In this document: piece by piece, positions 1 through 5,637 of the stretch | How the letters are laid out: each line of letters begins with the position of its first letter | Position numbering within the stretch: the stretch's first letter is position 1 | From: Spirochaetales bacterium | Lineage (GTDB): Bacteria > Spirochaetota > Spirochaetia > SZUA-6 > DRHE01 | NCBI GenBank assembly: GCA_016935715.1 | Contig: JAFGQJ010000119.1 | Span: forward strand, 1 to 5,637 | Direction: 5' to 3' | Length of the DNA: 5,637 nucleotides | The notes under the pieces: generated by a model | Told to the model about the DNA's origin: nothing | The model's database searches: none | What the model saw: only the letters and a program-made list of their open reading frames with translations | Position numbers and translations under genes: made by a program

Positions 1-2150
1 AAAAGGGGCGGTTTGTAGCTCTTCAGCATCTGGGTCAGCGCCGTGGCGCTGATCGGCTTGCCGAAATAGTAGCCCTGGAAAGATTTGCAGTTTCTGGACA
101 GCAGATACTCGAGTTGATTTTTTGTCTCCACTCCCTCGGCGATAACGTCCATCAACAGGCTGTTTCCCAGAGTGATGATCGTGTTGATGATCTTCGTGGT
201 TCCCTTCTTGTACATGTTGATGACGAAGGACTGGTCGATTTTCAGAATATCTACGGGAAAATCCGACAGGTAGCTCAAAGAGGAGTACCCGGTTCCGAAA
301 TCATCGATCGCTATCCGAATCCCCGGGTGCCGTTTCTTCAACTCCTCCATCTTCTTTCTGGCTTCCGCCGGTTCGGGCATGATGCTGCTCTCCGTGATTT
401 CGATCTTGAGATTCTTCGGCTCGATTTCCGTACGCTCGATGATGCGGCTGAGCTTGTCCACGATATGCTCCTGGCTGAACTGCTTGACCGACAGATTGAT
501 CGAAACGTAGAGATCCTCGAACCCCTCGGAGTTCCAGCTCTTCAACTGCCTGCAGGCCGTTTCGAACACCCAGTCCCCCAGCGGCAGGATCAGCCCAGTC
601 TCCTCGGCAACGGGGATGAAATCCATCGGAGAGATATACCCGCGCCTGCGGTCATGCCAGCGAAGGAGCGCTTCCGCCCCTTCTATGGTTCCCCGAATAC
701 CGACGATCGGCTGGTAGTGCAGATCGAAGATCTTCTGATCCAGGGCCTTGCGGATCCCGTTCTCCAGGAAAAGTCGTTCCGAAGCCTGCTTGTTCAACTC
801 CGAGGTGAAATACATGTAGCGATTGCCCCGCTCCTTGGCCTTGTACATGGCCATGTCAGCATGCTTGATCAGCTGCATGGCATCGAGTCCGTTCTGGGGT
901 ATCAGGGCGATGCCGATGCTGACTCCGATGTTGATCTTCGTTCCGGGTTCGATCCCCTCTACCTTGTAGGGCCGCCTGATCGTGTCGATTATCTTTTGCG
1001 AGACAACGGCCGCATCGGTGGGTTTTTTCAGCTGGTTGAGCAGGATCACGAACTCGTCGCCGCCGAAGCGAAACAGATCTTCGTGGCTTGCGCTGTCGGT
1101 ATCCGGCTCGGCCGAGAATCGATACACGTGATCGCTCTCCCGCAGGCAGCCGCTCAACCTGTGTGCACAGGAGCATAGGAGGATATCTCCAACGTTGTGC
1201 CCCAGGGTATCGTTCACCTTTTTGAACCCGTCCAGGTCGAGAAACAACACCGCACCGATGGTGTCCTTGTATCGTTTGACGTGGGACAGAAACTGTTCCA
1301 GGGTAATGTAGAAGAGATCCCGGTTGCCCAGATCGGTCAATTTGTCGTGATACGCCAGGTACTTGAGCTTGCGCTCCGTTTTCTTTCGCTGGCTGATGTC
1401 CCGGATGATGCAGGTCACCAGCCGCTCGCCCTGGACACTCCTGGAGTTGCCGAAGGAGATCTCCAGGGGAACGATGTCACCGTCCTTGTTCTGTCCCAAA
1501 ACCTCGATTGCATTGCCCAACTTGGATGCCTGGCGATGCACGTCGTCGATCACGAAGTACTTCCTGAATACCTCGTCGTAACGGTTGTGAACCGATGGGG
1601 GAAAAAGGGAGGAGAACTCTTTTTTCAGCAGCTCTTCGGCGCTGTACCCGAATACACGCTCCACTGCCGAGTTGGCAAACACGATACGAAAAGACTCATT
1701 GAGCTGCAGAATCGGGTCGGACACGGTCTCCGACAGGGCGGAATAGCTGCTCTTGAGCGCCTCCAGCTCTTCGGTGACCTTCAGCTGCTCCGAGATATCC
1801 CGGATCAGGACCATGGCCGCGGGATCACCATGCCAGCGGTGCGGTATGATGGTGACCCGAACCGGAAGCTGCCGGCCTCTGCTGTTCACGGCCCGCAGGT
1901 TGGAGGCGCTGCGCTCTGCGCCGTTCAGACAGTCTGCAATCTTCTGGTCGAATCGTCTCTTCGAAGTCCCGGCGAAAACCATCCCCGCACCGTCTCTCAG
2001 TACAACTTCATCCTTGTACCCGAACATCCGGGTGAAAGCGGGATTGACGTAGAGAACCCTGCCATTGCAATCCAGGTGGATCGCTGCCTCCGAGGTCGTC
2101 TCCGCCAAAAGGGCATGGATTTCGTTCGCTTCTCGCTCGGCTGTTGCCAT
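1..2150 (-). CDS. PAS-PAS-GGDEF-EAL c-di-GMP cyclase/phosphodiesterase (C-terminus cut by window edge)
   Basis: The reading frame stays open for 716 codons from ATG 2150 to the left edge. An in-frame TAG at 2156-2154 fixes this as the first possible start, and a GAGG lies 8 nt upstream. No signal peptide or membrane segment is seen, so the protein is probably cytoplasmic. Domains in order: PAS about residues 10-122 (ends in IRDISEQ), PAS about 135-255 (ends in IIRDISQRKK), GGDEF about 262-440, and EAL about 470 to the edge. The cyclase domain has FLDLDGFK at 303-310 and an intact GGDEF at 363-367. An I-site-like RESD (337-340) is separated from GGDEF by 22 residues instead of the usual five. 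The EAL domain keeps its metal and catalytic set: EALLRW 493-498, N552, E584, DDFGTG 616-621, K637 of LKID, and AEGVE 671-675. Known for the family: GGDEF makes c-di-GMP from GTP and EAL hydrolyses it to pGpG. Which activity dominates here cannot be told. The last residues seen (after QGYYFGKP) suggest only a short tail is missing. Confidence 0.95.
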   Translation of the reverse strand, partial: MATAEREANEIHALLAETTSEAAIHLDCNGRVLYVNPAFTRMFGYKDEVVLRDGAGMVFAGTSKRRFDQKIADCLNGAERSASNLRAVNSRGRQLPVRVTIIPHRWHGDPAAMVLIRDISEQLKVTEELEALKSSYSALSETVSDPILQLNESFRIVFANSAVERVFGYSAEELLKKEFSSLFPPSVHNRYDEVFRKYFVIDDVHRQASKLGNAIEVLGQNKDGDIVPLEISFGNSRSVQGERLVTCIIRDISQRKKTERKLKYLAYHDKLTDLGNRDLFYITLEQFLSHVKRYKDTIGAVLFLDLDGFKKVNDTLGHNVGDILLCSCAHRLSGCLRESDHVYRFSAEPDTDSASHEDLFRFGGDEFVILLNQLKKPTDAAVVSQKIIDTIRRPYKVEGIEPGTKINIGVSIGIALIPQNGLDAMQLIKHADMAMYKAKERGNRYMYFTSELNKQASERLFLENGIRKALDQKIFDLHYQPIVGIRGTIEGAEALLRWHDRRRGYISPMDFIPVAEETGLILPLGDWVFETACRQLKSWNSEGFEDLYVSINLSVKQFSQEHIVDKLSRIIERTEIEPKNLKIEITESSIMPEPAEARKKMEELKKRHPGIRIAIDDFGTGYSSLSYLSDFPVDILKIDQSFVINMYKKGTTKIINTIITLGNSLLMDVIAEGVETKNQLEYLLSRNCKSFQGYYFGKPISATALTQMLKSYKPPL

Positions 2151-2179
2151 CCGCTAAACCTCGTTCTGCTGGAGGAACT

Positions 2180-2233
2180 GGACATCGCGAGTTTCTCTCG
2201 CATGAAAGCCCAGGACTGCACAGCGGCATGTCC
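2180..2233 (-). other. Foldable 5' leader with nested and alternative hairpins
   Basis: Within the leader of the PAS-GGDEF-EAL gene, GGACAT (2233-2228 on the minus strand) can pair with ATGTCC (2185-2180). Inside lies a perfect 5-bp hairpin, GCGAG/CTCGC, with a 5-nt loop (2201-2187). The same 5' strand can instead pair with a nearer GTCC (2216-2213), helped by a TGC/GCA helix, so the two outer folds exclude each other. The sequence does not contain the conserved blocks of the c-di-GMP-I (GEMM) riboswitch that I would recognise. It may simply be a stable 5' end. Confidence 0.3.
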
Positions 2234-2238
2234 CTCAA

Positions 2239-2266
2239 AGTGTAGCACTTCCCCGGCACATATCAA
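2239..2266 (-). promoter_or_regulatory. Candidate sigma70 promoter for the PAS-GGDEF-EAL gene
   Basis: On the minus strand, TTGATA (2266-2261) is followed after 16 nt by TACACT (2244-2239). A TG one base upstream of the -10 hexamer gives an extended -10. The match to consensus is 5/6 for -35 and 4/6 for -10. Transcription would begin near 2232, leaving a leader of roughly 80 nt before the ATG at 2150. The -35 overlaps the T7 run that directly follows the pyrD stop codon. The prediction is from the sequence only; readthrough from pyrKD is also possible. Confidence 0.45.
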
Positions 2267-2271
2267 AAAAA

Positions 2272-3192
2272 TCAGGCGCTCTGCGGCTGGTGAGCCAGGC
2301 CGATCAGCTCGCGGACGGCGCTGAACCCGGCCCGTTCCACGTAGCCGGCTATGCCATTGATGACCTTCCGCATGGCCGTCGGATCCACGAAGTTCTGGGT
2401 TCCAACGGCCACGGCCGTGGCGCCGGCCAGGAGAAACTCCACCGCATCACGCCAGGTCGCAATGCCTCCGATTCCAATTATCGGCACCTGGATCTTTTGA
2501 AATGTAGCAAATACGCTGTACAGCGCCATGGGCCGTATGGCCGGTCCCGTCAGGCCGCCGGTGATGTTCCCGAGTGCGGGCCTGCGGGTCCGGATATCGA
2601 TCGCCATGCCCAGATAGGAATTGACCATGGAGACGGCTGCTGTCCCCGCTCTTTCGGCCACAACGGCCATTTCGCTGATGTCCCGCACGTTTGGGGAAAG
2701 CTTGGAGATGACCGGCAGCTTCGCCGCCTCCACCGCGGCGGCAACCGCCTCTGCAAGAGCCTGGGGGTCCGAGGCCCAGATGAATCCCTGTTCCAGGTTC
2801 GGGCAGGACAAGTCCAGCTCGATCATGTCCGCCGAGCCGCTCTCATCGATCGCTGCCGCCAGGTCCCTCCACTCCTGCAGCGAGTTGCCCGCGATGCTGA
2901 CAATAACCGGCGGCCCCAGGCTCCTCAACCTGGGCAGCTTTTCCTCCAGAAATTTATGCAGGCCTTCGGAGGGGATGCCGATGGAGTTGAGCATTCCGCA
3001 GGGGGTCTCCCAGATCCGGGGCGGCGGGTTTCCGGGCCTTGGATGCAGGAAGATCGTCTTGTTGATCAGGGCCCCCAACTCGGAGGGAGGGAAAAAGCCC
3101 TCGTGCAGATCGTCGACCTCGTAGGTGCCCGAAGCAGGCATTACCGGGTTGGGCAGGGTCACGCCGGCGATCTCGACGGACATGTCGATCAC
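2272..3192 (-). CDS. pyrD: Dihydroorotate dehydrogenase class 1B, catalytic subunit (divergent)
   Basis: This is a 306-residue TIM-barrel flavoprotein of normal family length, expected to oxidise dihydroorotate to orotate with FMN in pyrimidine synthesis and to pass electrons to PyrK. The start chosen is GTG 3192: GGAGGT at 3204-3199 lies 6 nt upstream, and the codon overlaps the pyrK stop as GTGA. The next ATG (3183) would sit 15 nt from the ribosome site, and a longer frame to 3285 would run deep into pyrK. Visible motifs: PASGTYE 19-25, INKT 43-46, GMLNSIG 66-72, LSCPN 128-132 with Cys130 as the class 1 catalytic base, KLSPN 164-168, NSYLGMAID 191-199, GGLTGPAIRP 212-221, and the phosphate-binding GIGGIA and GATAVAVGT segments at 240-265. 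It is odd in that the usual NLSCPN is DLSCPN (Asp127), and the loop usually read as IGLQNPG is IGIPSEG (71-77). The fold and class are firm; use of dihydroorotate is likely but not proven. Confidence 0.9.
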   Translation of the reverse strand: MIDMSVEIAGVTLPNPVMPASGTYEVDDLHEGFFPPSELGALINKTIFLHPRPGNPPPRIWETPCGMLNSIGIPSEGLHKFLEEKLPRLRSLGPPVIVSIAGNSLQEWRDLAAAIDESGSADMIELDLSCPNLEQGFIWASDPQALAEAVAAAVEAAKLPVISKLSPNVRDISEMAVVAERAGTAAVSMVNSYLGMAIDIRTRRPALGNITGGLTGPAIRPMALYSVFATFQKIQVPIIGIGGIATWRDAVEFLLAGATAVAVGTQNFVDPTAMRKVINGIAGYVERAGFSAVRELIGLAHQPQSA

Positions 3193-3974
3193 AGTTCCAC
3201 CTCCCCTATGGGAAAGTGCGGCCCGTCCCGGCATACAAGGTAGTAACCGGGCTCGTTCCGTTTGCGCACGGCGCAGCCGTGGCAATCTCCCAGTCCGCAG
3301 GCCATCAATCCCTCGAGGAACACGAAGCCGGCCAGGCGCCCCTCCCGATCCAGCCGCTGAACGTGGCGGGCAAAACGGCGGGATCCGCAGGTATACACCC
3401 TGTCTATGCTTTGCCTCTCCAGCAGCCGATCCAGAAGATCCGTGCCCAGGCCCCGGTAACCTTCCGAGCCGTCATCGGTGGCGACCATCAACTGCGCGGA
3501 CGACGGCTGCAGATAATCCCTGCACACCAGGCGCGAAGCGGTGGAAGCGGACAGAATCGAGTAGACCGCTATCCCCCGCTGCGCACACGCTTCGCCGAGA
3601 TGAACGACCGCCGCCGCGCCTGCCCCGCGGACCAGGAAGGCGACCGAGGAACAGGCATAATCGCTGATAGGCCGTCCAAGAGGGCCGGTCACCCTGACTG
3701 CGGTGCCCGGGAGCAGTTCCTTGAGCAGCCTGGTGCCGCGGCCCTCCACTTTGACGAACAGGCGCAGGGTTTTTTCCTGTGCATTGCACTGCACGATGTC
3801 GAAGGGACGAGGCAGCAGGGGATCCACTCCGGGCCAGGCTCTGATCATGAGGAACTGGCCCGGTTGCGAAATCCGGGAGATGACCGGTTCCCGGAGGAGC
3901 AGATCGACGTACTGCGGCCCCGCCTGCTTCACCTCCACCACCGTTGCGCTTCGATATACCGGATGAACACCCAT
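3189..3974 (-). CDS. pyrK: Dihydroorotate dehydrogenase electron transfer subunit, FAD/[2Fe-2S] (PyrK)
   Basis: This 261-residue protein belongs to the ferredoxin-reductase family and is of usual PyrK length. It carries electrons from PyrD FMN through a [2Fe-2S] cluster and FAD to a pyridine nucleotide or other acceptor in the cytoplasm. Domains: an FAD-binding beta barrel at about 5-100, with the flavin motif LPRPFDI at 54-60 and GPLG at 97-100; a nucleotide-binding domain at about 110-220, with DDGSEG 167-172 and YTCGS 194-198; and the C-terminal cluster motif with Cys226, Cys231, Cys234 and Cys248, followed by RDGPHF. It overlaps pyrD by GTGA. The start ATG 3974 begins the conserved region. 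The frame is open back to 4319, but that stretch is antisense to the ferredoxin gene and shows no family similarity. No ribosome binding site precedes the ATG. It is also odd that the NAD-binding glycine motif, usually GGGxGxxPL, reads RGAGAAAVV (116-124) here. The family call is firm. Confidence 0.92.
   Translation of the reverse strand: MGVHPVYRSATVVEVKQAGPQYVDLLLREPVISRISQPGQFLMIRAWPGVDPLLPRPFDIVQCNAQEKTLRLFVKVEGRGTRLLKELLPGTAVRVTGPLGRPISDYACSSVAFLVRGAGAAAVVHLGEACAQRGIAVYSILSASTASRLVCRDYLQPSSAQLMVATDDGSEGYRGLGTDLLDRLLERQSIDRVYTCGSRRFARHVQRLDREGRLAGFVFLEGLMACGLGDCHGCAVRKRNEPGYYLVCRDGPHFPIGEVEL
3199..3204 (-). promoter_or_regulatory. Ribosome binding site that fixes the pyrD GTG start
   Basis: GGAGGT on the minus strand ends 6 nt before GTG 3192, which overlaps the pyrK stop as GTGA. 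The site lies within the last codons of pyrK, so pyrD translation is probably coupled to pyrK. Confidence 0.75.
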
Positions 3975-3982
3975 ACGGTGAA

Positions 3983-4011
3983 ATGATATCGTGTGGCAGA
4001 GAAAAAGGCTA
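3983..4011 (-). promoter_or_regulatory. Weak candidate promoter placed directly at the pyrK start
   Basis: On the minus strand, TATCAT (3988-3983) matches the -10 consensus at 5/6. TAGCCT, 17 nt further upstream, matches the -35 consensus at only 3/6. Its transcription start would fall at 3976-3974, at or within two bases of the pyrK ATG, implying a leaderless mRNA. This would agree with the missing ribosome binding site. The evidence is a single hexamer plus spacing, so it stays tentative. Confidence 0.25.
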
Positions 4012-4042
4012 CGAAAGGGAATTCGGATTGGCGAAAACTCGA

Positions 4043-4071
4043 TGGTACTAGCTCGTGGGACATGATAAAAT
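4043..4071 (+). promoter_or_regulatory. Candidate extended -10 promoter for the ferredoxin-AOR unit
   Basis: TAAAAT at 4066-4071 matches the -10 consensus at 5/6 and is preceded at the right distance by TG (4063-4064), forming an extended -10. The 17-nt-spaced -35 (TGGTAC, 4043-4048) is poor, which extended -10 promoters tolerate. Transcription would start near 4078, giving a leader of about 30 nt that contains the GGAGGG ribosome site at 4097-4102. No clear operator palindrome is seen next to it. Confidence 0.4.
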
Positions 4072-4107
4072 AGGTGAACCAAACCTTCATTCGCCCGGAG
4101 GGATATC

Positions 4108-4509
4108 ATGCCGCTGCGTTTGAAACTGTCCGACTGTACGGGATGCAAGCTCTGTGAGCTGGCCTGTTCGGCAGTCCACGAAGGAGCGTTCAACCCGGAA
4201 AAGGCCCGCCTCAAGATCATCCACCAGTACACCGAAGAGGGCATCCGTATCGCTTCCAGGCACTGCATCTTCTGCAAGAAATGCGAGGAGGCCTGCCCGG
4301 TCGGGGCGATCTCCAACAACGGCCGCTGGATGATCGTGGATCACCAGATCTGTATCGGCTGCGGGGACTGCGTCAGGGCCTGTCCGAAAAACGTGATCTA
4401 CCTGAACAAGGACAGAAAATCGATCATCTGCGACCTGTGCGGCGGATCACCGAAGTGCGTCGAGTGGTGCCCGAAATCGGTGATCACCCTCAAGGAGAAG
4501 GTGTCATGA
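4108..4509 (+). CDS. Four-cluster [4Fe-4S] ferredoxin-like subunit of an AOR-type oxidoreductase
   Basis: This 133-residue protein has 16 cysteines in four quartets: C10/C13/C16/C20, C53/C56/C59/C63, C82/C85/C88/C92 and C108/C111/C117/C121. The second and third quartets are classical CxxCxxCxxxCP motifs. The first lacks the proline, and the fourth has a wider middle spacing (CxxCx5CxxxCP). This predicts four [4Fe-4S] clusters in one electron-transfer chain, the layout of the small subunits AorA/BamC, YdhY and HycB/CooF-like proteins. No signal peptide or twin-arginine motif is present, so it is cytoplasmic. The start at ATG 4108 has GGAGGG 5 nt upstream. The stop overlaps the next gene's start (ATGA), so the two are translationally coupled, and the partner is very probably the AOR-family protein. 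It likely shuttles electrons between the tungsten or molybdenum site and another subunit or ferredoxin. The exact family name within this group cannot be settled here. Confidence 0.92.
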   Translation: MPLRLKLSDCTGCKLCELACSAVHEGAFNPEKARLKIIHQYTEEGIRIASRHCIFCKKCEEACPVGAISNNGRWMIVDHQICIGCGDCVRACPKNVIYLNKDRKSIICDLCGGSPKCVEWCPKSVITLKEKVS

Positions 4510-5637
4510 ACTGCCTGATGGGAAAAATCCTCAACGTCGATCTGGACAAAGGGCTGATCCGAACACGGGTCACGCCGAAAGACTGGATCGAGCTGTACAC
4601 GGGTCAGAAGGGCCTGGCGACCCGCATGTTGATGGAGGAACTGGATCCTGCAATCGACGCGCTGTCGCCGGACAACAGGCTGGTGCTGGCCACATCCATC
4701 ATGGCCGGAACCATCGTCTCCTGCTCGGCCAAGCTGGCGATCGCTGCCAAGTCTCCCCTGACCGGAACGATCTCCGACGGCTCGGTGGGAGGACATATCG
4801 GGGCGGAGCTGAAGTACGCGGGCTACGACGGAGTCGTGGTCAGCGGCCGCGCCAAGAATCTCCAGTACCTGTACATCGATCCGGACCGCGTCGAGCTCCG
4901 TGACGCGGGGCAGTTGAAAGGTCTGGGAGCCTTTGCCGCGGAATCCCGCATCAAGCAGATGATCGGGGACGATCAGGTGAAGATCCTGACCATCGGTCCC
5001 GCAGGGGAGAACCAGGTGCGATTCTCCTGCATCTGCTCCGAGCGCTACCGCCAGCTGGGACGCGGCGGGCTGGGTGCGGTCATGGGCAGCAAGAACCTCA
5101 AGGCGATCGCCATCCGCGGCTGGCTGGACGTGCAGGTGGCGGACATCGAGAAGTGCATGTCCCTGGCCGCCGAAGCCCACAAACACGACAACATCCTCGA
5201 CCCCGAGTACGAGATCTACGAGTACGGCACCCCCGTACTGGTGGACATGGCCCAGGAATCCGGACTTCTTCCCACCCGCAACTTCCAGAGCGGGCGCTTC
5301 GAGGGCTCGAAGAAGATCAACGGGGAAACCCTCAAGGCGCTGAGGAAGAACAAGAAGGCCTGCTTCTCCTGCGGCATCGCCTGCGGGAACTACGTGCAGG
5401 CGGAGGACGCCGCGGTCGAGGGACCGGAGTTCGAGACCATCGCCATCTGCGGTTCGAACATCGGCAACGACGACCCGAAACTGCTCATAGAGCTGAACGC
5501 TCTGTGCGACGATCTGGGCCTGGATACCATATCCACCGGAGGCGTGCTGGCCTGCATGATGGAGATGACCGAAAAGGGCATCCACGACTTCGCCGTCCGC
5601 TTCGGCGAAACCGCCAAAGCGATGGAGATGATCCGGC
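4506..5637 (+). CDS. Aldehyde:ferredoxin oxidoreductase family W/Mo enzyme (N-terminal 377 residues; 3' end outside window)
   Basis: The first 377 residues of an enzyme family of about 600 are present, and the frame is open at the right edge. ATG 4506 overlaps the ferredoxin stop as ATGA, with AAGGAG at 4492-4497, 8 nt upstream. Family landmarks: GKILNVDL near the N-terminus (6-13), YTGQKGLATR 31-40 in place of the usual GGRGLG segment, SPLTGT 83-88, GGHIGAELKYAGYDG 95-109, and GRGGLGAVMGSKNLKAI 185-201, which lines the pterin cofactor. CxxCxxxC at C286/C289/C293 supplies three of four [4Fe-4S] ligands; the fourth lies downstream in known members. GPEFET is at 306-311, and the cofactor-binding DxxGLD at 335-340 is followed by TISTGG. 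Known for the family: it binds a bis-pyranopterin tungsten (or molybdenum) centre and interconverts aldehydes and acids, although some members (BamB) reduce aromatic thioesters instead. Substrate cannot be assigned from this half. The adjacent four-cluster ferredoxin fits AorAB-like or YdhYV-like complexes. Confidence 0.94.
   Translation, partial: MNCLMGKILNVDLDKGLIRTRVTPKDWIELYTGQKGLATRMLMEELDPAIDALSPDNRLVLATSIMAGTIVSCSAKLAIAAKSPLTGTISDGSVGGHIGAELKYAGYDGVVVSGRAKNLQYLYIDPDRVELRDAGQLKGLGAFAAESRIKQMIGDDQVKILTIGPAGENQVRFSCICSERYRQLGRGGLGAVMGSKNLKAIAIRGWLDVQVADIEKCMSLAAEAHKHDNILDPEYEIYEYGTPVLVDMAQESGLLPTRNFQSGRFEGSKKINGETLKALRKNKKACFSCGIACGNYVQAEDAAVEGPEFETIAICGSNIGNDDPKLLIELNALCDDLGLDTISTGGVLACMMEMTEKGIHDFAVRFGETAKAMEMIR

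Larger units (their letters stand above)
3975..4107. promoter_or_regulatory. Divergent intergenic region between pyrKD and the ferredoxin-AOR unit
   Basis: These 133 bp are AT-richer than the genes around them and separate two divergent transcription units, so they must hold promoters for both. The only inverted-repeat hint is AGGT-7-ACCT (4072-4086), which is weak. GATATCAT occurs at both ends in opposite orientation (3983-3990 and 4102-4109), probably by chance. No sigma54 -24/-12 element was found. Confidence 0.6.

Noticed and set aside
114..1178. Long plus-strand open frame of 354 codons
   Set aside because: It is antisense to the GGDEF-EAL coding region, whose minus-strand frame shows all the expected motifs. 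The plus-strand translation has no recognisable domain.
2151..2250. c-di-GMP (GEMM) riboswitch in the leader
   Set aside because: The conserved GEMM sequence blocks were looked for and not found. Only simple hairpins are present.
2265..2290. Intrinsic terminator after pyrD (T7 run at 2271-2265 on the minus strand)
   Set aside because: The T run directly follows the stop codon, but no stable GC stem abuts it. The nearest small hairpin (GGCT-CACC-AGCC) is 12 or more nt upstream of the T run, so terminator geometry is not met.
1197..2324. Long plus-strand open frame of 375 codons
   Set aside because: It is antisense to the PAS and GGDEF part of the same minus-strand gene and crosses its start and leader. 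It is a high-GC shadow frame.
2290..3243. Plus-strand open frame of 317 codons opposite pyrD
   Set aside because: The minus strand encodes an unmistakable PyrD, and the opposite frame has no family features.
3193..3285. N-terminal extension of pyrD to 3285
   Set aside because: It would overlap pyrK by about 97 bp. The GGAGGT-GTG start with the GTGA overlap at 3192 explains the sequence better.
3983..4109. GATATCAT inverted pair flanking the divergent region as an operator
   Set aside because: Two 8-mers 110 bp apart, one of them partly made by a start codon and the other by a candidate -10, are easily coincidental.
3975..4319. N-terminal extension of pyrK to 4319
   Set aside because: The extra residues are the antisense of the ferredoxin gene and its upstream region. 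PyrK similarity begins right after ATG 3974, and 261 residues is the normal length.
4398..5585. Minus-strand open frame of 395 codons opposite the AOR gene
   Set aside because: It is a shadow of the AOR and ferredoxin genes, whose plus-strand frames carry clear cofactor motifs.

Overview
The window carries five protein genes on a moderately high-GC bacterial background, with no RNA genes, mobile elements, CRISPR arrays or long gene-free stretches. The mix suggests an anaerobic or facultatively anaerobic bacterium: a tungsten/molybdenum aldehyde:ferredoxin oxidoreductase (AOR)-family enzyme with a four-cluster ferredoxin, an electron-transferring class 1B dihydroorotate dehydrogenase pair, and a multidomain c-di-GMP enzyme. 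A Desulfuromonadales/Geobacter-like or other deltaproteobacterial host would fit, but this is an inference from gene content and style, not from a marker gene.

Layout. Positions 1-3974 are all on the minus strand. Read in the direction of transcription, pyrK (3974-3189) overlaps pyrD (3192-2272) by a GTGA stop/start. A 121-bp gap with its own candidate promoter and a foldable leader follows, and then a PAS-PAS-GGDEF-EAL gene runs off the left edge (2150-1), with only its extreme C-terminus missing. From 4108 rightward the plus strand holds a divergent two-gene unit: a 133-residue ferredoxin-like protein with 16 cysteines (4108-4509), overlapping by ATGA the first 377 residues of an AOR-family enzyme (4506 to the right edge). 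The 133-bp region 3975-4107 separates the two divergent units.

How the genes work together. The ferredoxin and AOR genes are translationally coupled and match the small Fe-S subunit plus W/Mo catalytic subunit seen in multi-subunit AORs (AorAB of Aromatoleum, BamBC-like proteins). The Fe-S protein would carry electrons from aldehyde (or acid) redox chemistry to or from another partner, perhaps encoded beyond 5637. PyrK and PyrD should form the PyrD2K2 complex that passes electrons from dihydroorotate oxidation through FMN, [2Fe-2S] and FAD to a soluble acceptor. Both subunits here depart from the usual sequence at motifs that touch substrate or NAD. The PAS-GGDEF-EAL protein looks catalytically intact in both domains and probably links an internal signal to c-di-GMP level.

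Most worth a second look are the divergent PyrK/PyrD motifs, a possible leaderless pyrK transcript, the insertion that separates the I-site from the A-site in the GGDEF domain, and the four-cluster ferredoxin/AOR pair. I did not find a clear previously undescribed system; the findings are atypical versions of known families.
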